From assembly GCA_026710435.1 (NCBI GenBank), contig JAPOQZ010000133.1:1-48279 (forward strand): a stretch of 48,279 nucleotides of DNA. Direction: 5' to 3'. The DNA is from a bacterium (GTDB lineage: Bacteria > Actinomycetota > Acidimicrobiia > Spongiisociales > Spongiisociaceae). Below, piece after piece: positions 44,615 through 48,279 of this stretch (the first letter of the stretch is position 1; every line of letters starts with the position of its first letter). A program made the translations under genes and the position numbers. Under the pieces are notes generated by a model, which was not told the DNA's origin, did not search any database, and saw only the letters and a list, made by a program, of their open reading frames with translations.

Positions 44615-45859
44615 ATGGTCGACCTTCCGCGGCTATTCGAGTACGAGACCGTCGCGATCCCTCTGTCGGACCGACGGGCCCGGCGGCTGGACTCGGAATC
44701 CGGCCGATACCTATCCGTAAGTCCCCATCCTGATCCGGGAGTGTGGTTCCTGACGGCCCGGGAGTACGTCGGCTTGCTGGTGGTGGACGACATGCGGATC
44801 CTGATCCGTCCCAAGATCAGGCTCGACAACCTCTTCCTGCTTCTCGAAGTTGGATTGCCCGAGCAGGCGTGGCGCAAGGAGGACTTCGACTACGCAACCA
44901 ACCACGACCTCCTCCGATCCTTGGTGTCGTTCTTCGCCAGGACTGTAGAGACCACCCTCGCCCGCGGCCTATACCGGTCATACCGGAACCGGAACGAGGA
45001 CCTCAAGGCGATCAGGGGCCGGATCGACTTCGGCCGACAACTGTCGCGTGCCCGCCTGCCGATGCCCGTCGCTTGCCGCTATGGGGAGTTCACTGCCGAT
45101 GTGATCGAGAACCGGGGCCTGAGAGCCGCCCTCCGCCTCGCGTTGCGCGTCTCGGGCGTTCCGATTAAGGATCGGCGGCGTTTGATGCGTGAGTTGGTGG
45201 CGATGGACGAGGTGTCGGATGCACCGGTTTCAGGCGATGACCTCCAACACATCCACTACACCCGTTTGAACGAGCACTACCGGCCTGCCCTCGGGCTTGC
45301 GCGCCTGCTACTGGACAACCTGACACTCGTTGACCGGCGAGGAGCCACCACTGCGGCATCCTTCATGGTGAACATGAACAGTTTGTTCGAGAGGTTCGTC
45401 ACCGAGCGCCTCAGCCGAGCTTTGCAGGGCCGCTTGGCGGTGGAGAGCCAAGCGAGCGGCTACCTGGACGAGGGGAGGCATGTGTCGATCAGGCCCGATC
45501 TCCGGTTCCGCCACCCAGGCTCCGGCTCGATCACCTACGTCGGTGACATCAAGTACAAGCTGACTGCCGACGGCCACGGACGCAGCGCCGACTATTACCA
45601 GCTGCTCGCCTACACAACCGCTTTGGATCTAGCCGAAGGAGTCCTGATCTACTGCCGGACCGATGGTGGCAAGCCTGTTGGGGAGGTAACGGTACGCCAC
45701 TGCGGGAAGAGGCTATACGTCCGAGGTATTGACCTGAGCGGGTCGCCCCCTGAGGTTTCCAAGGAGATCAAGGACCTTGCCGGCTGGATCGCGACACGGT
45801 CAGGAACAGTTCGTTTGAACAGAGAGACACTCCCGATGTCGGCGAACATGGCCGGATAG
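44615..45859 (+). CDS. mcrC: McrC-like endonuclease subunit
   Basis: A 414-residue partner of McrB. It has VGLLVVDDMRILIRPKI, RNRNEDLKAIRGRIDFGRQL, CRYGEFTADVIENRGLRAAL and SFMVNMNSLFERFVTERL in the N- and middle parts, and a PD-(D/E)xK nuclease core: IRPDLRF then GDIKYKLT and YYQLLAYTTAL. The ATG at 44615 starts 4 bases after the mcrB stop. The catalytic D..D-x-K pattern is intact, so the pair looks functional. Confidence 0.92.
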   Translation: MVDLPRLFEYETVAIPLSDRRARRLDSESGRYLSVSPHPDPGVWFLTAREYVGLLVVDDMRILIRPKIRLDNLFLLLEVGLPEQAWRKEDFDYATNHDLLRSLVSFFARTVETTLARGLYRSYRNRNEDLKAIRGRIDFGRQLSRARLPMPVACRYGEFTADVIENRGLRAALRLALRVSGVPIKDRRRLMRELVAMDEVSDAPVSGDDLQHIHYTRLNEHYRPALGLARLLLDNLTLVDRRGATTAASFMVNMNSLFERFVTERLSRALQGRLAVESQASGYLDEGRHVSIRPDLRFRHPGSGSITYVGDIKYKLTADGHGRSADYYQLLAYTTALDLAEGVLIYCRTDGGKPVGEVTVRHCGKRLYVRGIDLSGSPPEVSKEIKDLAGWIATRSGTVRLNRETLPMSANMAG

Positions 45860-45887
45860 GCCTCCGCAGTACGGCTAGTATCCGCCC

Positions 45888-46655
45888 ATGGCTCAACTAC
45901 AACTACGCCCCCACAGCGTCGGCGACATCATCGACGCCTCGTTCACCATCTACCGGAAACGCTTCGGCCCGATGATCGCCGTCAGCTTGCTGCTCGTGTT
46001 CATCCCGTGGGTCGTGAGTCTCGTCGGAGGCTGCACGATCGTGAACAACATGACATCGTGCGACTCGGCCATCGGCTGGATCGGCAGTATCGCGTCCCAG
46101 ATCGGGTTTGTCGTGGCCTCCGCTGCCGCAACCCTTGTGGCCGCCGAGGCATACGTCGGGAGGTCGTCGGACTGGAGGCAGTCCGCTGCGGCAGGGGTGC
46201 GCAGGATCGTTCCGATCGTCGTCCTTACGGTGGTTGCCGCCGTGTTGATCGGGATTGGCGCGGTATTAATACTGTTTCCCGGGATCTTCCTGGCAGCATC
46301 CTTCGCCGTGGCCACACCTGCCCTGATGATCGAGAGGGTCGGACCGATCGATAGCCTCAAGCGATCCTGGCGCCTCGCGACCGGTGAACGGTGGCGGATC
46401 TTCGGTGCGGGACTGTCCATGATCATCATCGGAATCGTCGTGTTCGGGATTCTCGCCGCGATTGTCTACCTCGCTCTGTCGGGACTTGCCGGGATGAGCG
46501 ACGGGGACTCGTCGTACTACGTCCAGCAGATTGTGACCCTGTTGAGCATCCCGCTGAGCGCCGCGGTCGGCACGGTTCTCTACGTAGACCTGAAGGTACG
46601 CAAGGAAGATCTGGACTCTGCCGAGTTGAACGCCCTCCTGTCCCGCACCGACTGA
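45888..46655 (+). CDS. Multi-pass membrane protein, paralogue of the one at 8947
   Basis: A 255-residue integral membrane protein starting MAQLQLRPHSVGDIIDASFTIYRKRFGPMIAV and ending YVDLKVRKEDLDSAELNALL. Segments ~30-47, 60-85, 108-140 and 175-205 are hydrophobic. It aligns over its full length with the protein at 8947, including (T/A)xxIERVGP.DSLKRSWRLATGERWRIFG versus [25 protein letters not shown]. Related to YciC-like or glycerophosphodiesterase membrane-domain families; function not known. Confidence 0.75.
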   Translation: MAQLQLRPHSVGDIIDASFTIYRKRFGPMIAVSLLLVFIPWVVSLVGGCTIVNNMTSCDSAIGWIGSIASQIGFVVASAAATLVAAEAYVGRSSDWRQSAAAGVRRIVPIVVLTVVAAVLIGIGAVLILFPGIFLAASFAVATPALMIERVGPIDSLKRSWRLATGERWRIFGAGLSMIIIGIVVFGILAAIVYLALSGLAGMSDGDSSYYVQQIVTLLSIPLSAAVGTVLYVDLKVRKEDLDSAELNALLSRTD

Positions 46656-46756
46656 CCGAGACAGCCAGAACGCAGCCGAAGCCCGGACGTCAGCAGCTGC
46701 CAGCCCTGGGTAGCCCGGACCGGTGTCGAATGCGTCGACTGCCCGGGTCTGTGACG

Positions 46757-46779
46757 CCGAGGCTCCCGTGCAGCCTCGG
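46757..46779. terminator. Perfect 8-bp hairpin, possible terminator
   Basis: CCGAGGCT (46757-46764) and AGCCTCGG (46772-46779) form a perfect stem with a 7-base loop between the membrane protein gene and tRNA-Glu. There is no T-run after it, so it is at best an intrinsic-like or RNA-processing hairpin. Confidence 0.35.
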
Positions 46780-46826
46780 GGGTAGCTCAGATGCGGTTCG
46801 ATGACCGGAAGCGTTCGACAAGGTCG

Positions 46827-46832
46827 TAGAAT
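46827..46832 (+). promoter_or_regulatory. -10 element for tRNA-Glu
   Basis: TAGAAT lies 13 bases upstream of the tRNA 5' end, the expected distance. No convincing -35 box is visible. Confidence 0.35.
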
Positions 46833-46845
46833 GACCCCCGCACCT

Positions 46846-46921
46846 GGCCCCGTCGTCCAGAGGCCTAGGACGCCGGCCTTTCAAGCCGGAAACGCGGGTT
46901 CGAATCCCGTCGGGGCCACCA
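46846..46921 (+). tRNA. tRNA-Glu (anticodon UUC)
   Basis: The acceptor stem GGCCCCG pairs with CGGGGCC. The D arm is GTCC...GGAC. The anticodon stem CCGGC/GCCGG encloses the loop CTTTCAA, giving anticodon TTC (UUC) for Glu codons. The T arm GCGGGTTCGAATCCCGT is regular, and the discriminator A is followed by an encoded CCA. Total length with CCA is 76 bases. It is followed directly by remnants of mobile DNA. Confidence 0.97.
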
Positions 46922-47106
46922 CAGGCGTCTTCGCGTGTTGTGGGGTGTTGAGTTCGCGGGTTAGGGGGGTGTGGTAGGGGTTTTGGGTGGTTTCGGGGGT
47001 CTTGGCGGTGTTCGGGATGGTTGTGGTGCTGGTGACGGTGGCGGTTAGCTGCGGACGTGTGTGGTCCGACAGGGGGCGCGTCGGCGGGGGATGGGCGAGG
47101 GTTGGT

Positions 47107-47690
47107 TTATGGGGGTGCCCGGGTGGGTGTGGGACTGGCCGGGTGAGGGATTGGTGCGTTTGGTGGGGTGGTGGGGGGGATCGTCTGTTCGGTGTGATCC
47201 GCGGCGATGTGGTTGCGGTTCTTGGGTCGGCGGGCTCGTCGGGTTTGTTTGAGGTTGTGGACGACGGCTGCCGTGAGCGCGGCGAGCGTGTGGGCGGCGG
47301 CGCCGAACACGCGACATGATTCGGGGTTGAAGCTGCCGTCGCTCTTTTTCATGCCGTTGACTCCTTCGACGGGGTTGCGTCCGGCGTAGTCGGTTGCCCA
47401 GTTCGTGGTGCCGCAGGCGTAGCGCTGGTAGTTGTCGATCTGGTCGATGCTGAGTGAGATCTTGCCGTCGCAGCAGTATTCGGTGTCGGGAACGGCGACG
47501 ATGGGCTGGTTTGGGACGCTCGGTGCGGTTGGGCCGATTGGGGTTGTGGGCTTCGCTGTGGTCATGACTCGGCCCGAGCATTGCGGGCAGACGATCTTGA
47601 TTCTTCCGTTCTTGAACGTTTGGACGACTCTGCAGGCCCAAGCCGCTCGGAGGGTTCCGGTCTCGGCGGCGGGCGTATAGGGTTGTCTCG
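47107..47690 (-). pseudogene. C-terminal remnant of a DDE transposase
   Basis: Minus-strand frame reading TGTLRAAWACRVVQTFKNGRIKIVCPQCSGRV at the 5' side, then DTEYCCDGKISLSIDQIDNYQRYACGTTNWATDYAGRNPVEGVNGMKK and VFGAAAHTLAALTAAVVHNLKQTRR. The G-R-x-x-VEG...K pattern is the C-terminal end of actinobacterial IS1182-like DDE transposases. The N-terminal two thirds are missing; the frame meets the start of the channel gene near 47690. The tail after the helical end is proline/threonine-rich and may be unrelated sequence. Confidence 0.65.
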
Positions 47691-47691
47691 G

Positions 47692-48009
47692 ATGAGGGGA
47701 CGGCGGACGATTGATGATGTGCTCACCGGACGGGCTGATGTAGCGAGACAGTGGTTCGAGGCCCCAGTTCTGGGAGCAGCCTTGTTCGTGATACCTGTGG
47801 TGTTCATCGAGGAGTACAGCACTACGGGATGGCCTCAGGCGGTGGCCGGGATTGCTAATTGGCTCATATGGGCAGTGTTCGCTGCCGAGTTCGCTGTGGT
47901 TATCTCTCTAGCGAATAGCCGGGCTGGTTACGCGCGGATGGCCTGGTTGGACCTGTTGATCATTGTCGTCTCGTTTCCTATCTTGCCGGAGTTGTTCGCT
48001 CTCAGCCGC
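47692..48009 (+). pseudogene. Truncated ion-channel gene (Kv-like N-terminal part)
   Basis: From ATG at 47692: RGRRTIDDVLTGRADVARQWFEAPVLGAALFVIPVVFIEEY, then GIANWLIWAVFAAEFAVVISLA and AWLDLLIIVVSFPILPELFALSR. These are the first three membrane segments of a potassium-channel-like protein. No pore or selectivity filter follows: after ~48009 the sequence turns into an IS110-type fragment on the other strand. The remaining frame to 48129 is unrelated. Confidence 0.6.
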
Positions 48010-48126
48010 CATCCTTCGACGACGTGCACCGCGACACCATTCGAGGGGTCCAGGATTCATCGCCACCTCGTTGATGGCGCTACCCACCAGAGTGTCCTTA
48101 TACGTGTCGATCCCCACAACCACCAT
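48010..48126 (-). mobile_element. IS110-type transposase N-terminal fragment
   Basis: From ATG at 48126 the minus strand reads VVVGIDTYKDTLVGSAINEV, the start of an IS110-family DEDD transposase (VVVGID-x-x-K-x-x). Only about 30 residues fit; the rest of the frame runs into the broken channel gene. It is a fragment left by insertion or rearrangement. Confidence 0.55.
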
Positions 48127-48138
48127 TGATTTCCCGAT

Positions 48139-48164
48139 TGAACCGCCCCGGGTTTGCCGGAGAG
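48139..48164. repeat. Terminal inverted repeat of an IS3-type element
   Basis: TGAACCGCCCCGGGTTTGCC and a few more bases lie just downstream of the transposase stop. The TGAACCGCCCCGG start is typical of the ends of actinobacterial IS3-family elements. The other end is outside the window. Confidence 0.5.
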
Positions 48165-48168
48165 TGTT

Positions 48169-48279
48169 TTACTTGACACCAGCTACCTGGGCTGGGGTGT
48201 GTTCGAGATGGTAGTTGGCCTCCCTTTCTGCTGGTGGTATGTCCCCGATGGGCTCTAGGAGCCGACGGTGGTTGAACCA
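48169..48279 (-). CDS. IS3-family transposase OrfB, C-terminal end (partial)
   Basis: The minus strand from the window edge reads WFNHRRLLEPIGDIPPAE, then REANYHLEHTPAQVAGVK and a stop at 48171-48169. WFN-x-RRL...IG-x-IPPAE-x-E-x-x-Y is the well-known end of the IS3-family integrase-type transposase. The rest of the gene lies right of the window. The IS terminal repeat follows 5 bases after the stop. Confidence 0.85.
   Translation of the reverse strand, partial: WFNHRRLLEPIGDIPPAEREANYHLEHTPAQVAGVK

Overview
The window is a high-GC chromosomal segment, most likely from an actinobacterium. An uncultured Acidimicrobiia-like lineage is my inference from gene content and order (iscS-mnmA-ligA, gatCAB, gltX, glgA) and from short or absent leaders on several genes; it is not proven. 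Housekeeping genes are densely packed, with many 1-4 base ATGA/GTGA overlaps, and are interrupted by blocks of defence, toxin-antitoxin and mobile DNA.

Left block (1-8.0 kb). The window opens inside a DISARM-type locus: the C-terminal part of a DrmB-like DUF1998 protein overlaps a DrmC-like phospholipase-D protein. On the opposite strand lies a three-gene overlapping operon: an XRE/ImmA-IrrE metallopeptidase regulator, a short PIN-like protein, and a 1371-residue NACHT-type STAND ATPase ending in a PD-(D/E)xK nuclease-like domain. This is the best candidate for a little-described defence system. A ~206 bp element with inverted ends lies at the 3' end of the STAND gene. A second copy lies at 10.2 kb, just upstream of a meaB-like gene.

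Central blocks (8.4-24.1 kb). These hold rpiB (apparently with an ACG start), a membrane protein, an Nfu-like protein, a MeaB-like GTPase, an enoyl-CoA hydratase, a lipoprotein and an SRPBCC protein. A Mrr-like restriction endonuclease gene follows, flanked by the intact SRPBCC gene and a decayed copy of it. Next come DUF2283, the iscS-mnmA-ligA cluster (sulfur transfer to tRNA and DNA ligase), and dapC-dapD-dapE (succinylase branch of lysine/diaminopimelate synthesis).

24.1-28.1 kb is a toxin-antitoxin patch around glgA: an antitoxin with a frameshifted PIN toxin, an AbiEi/AbiEii type IV pair with a compact palindromic, apparently leaderless promoter, and a relic of another VapC. 28.2-40.4 kb is mostly housekeeping: gatC-gatA-gatB, pgpA, an S9 peptidase, ilvE, a FAH-family protein, gltX and a class V aminotransferase. 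It is interrupted by a ClpP-like (SDH_sah) protease gene that appears frameshifted near its 5' end and is coupled to a small upstream ORF.

Right block (40.6-48.3 kb). Two tandem paralogous one-TM mini-proteins and an ADP-ribosylglycohydrolase precede an McrBC-type restriction pair with an unfamiliar McrB N-terminal region. A membrane protein paralogous to the one at 8.9 kb and tRNA-Glu(UUC) follow. Downstream of the tRNA the sequence becomes a mosaic of broken mobile DNA: a DDE transposase C-terminus, a truncated ion-channel gene, an IS110-type transposase N-terminus and the end of an IS3-type element. GatCAB, GltX and tRNA-Glu would together support Glu/Gln-tRNA charging.
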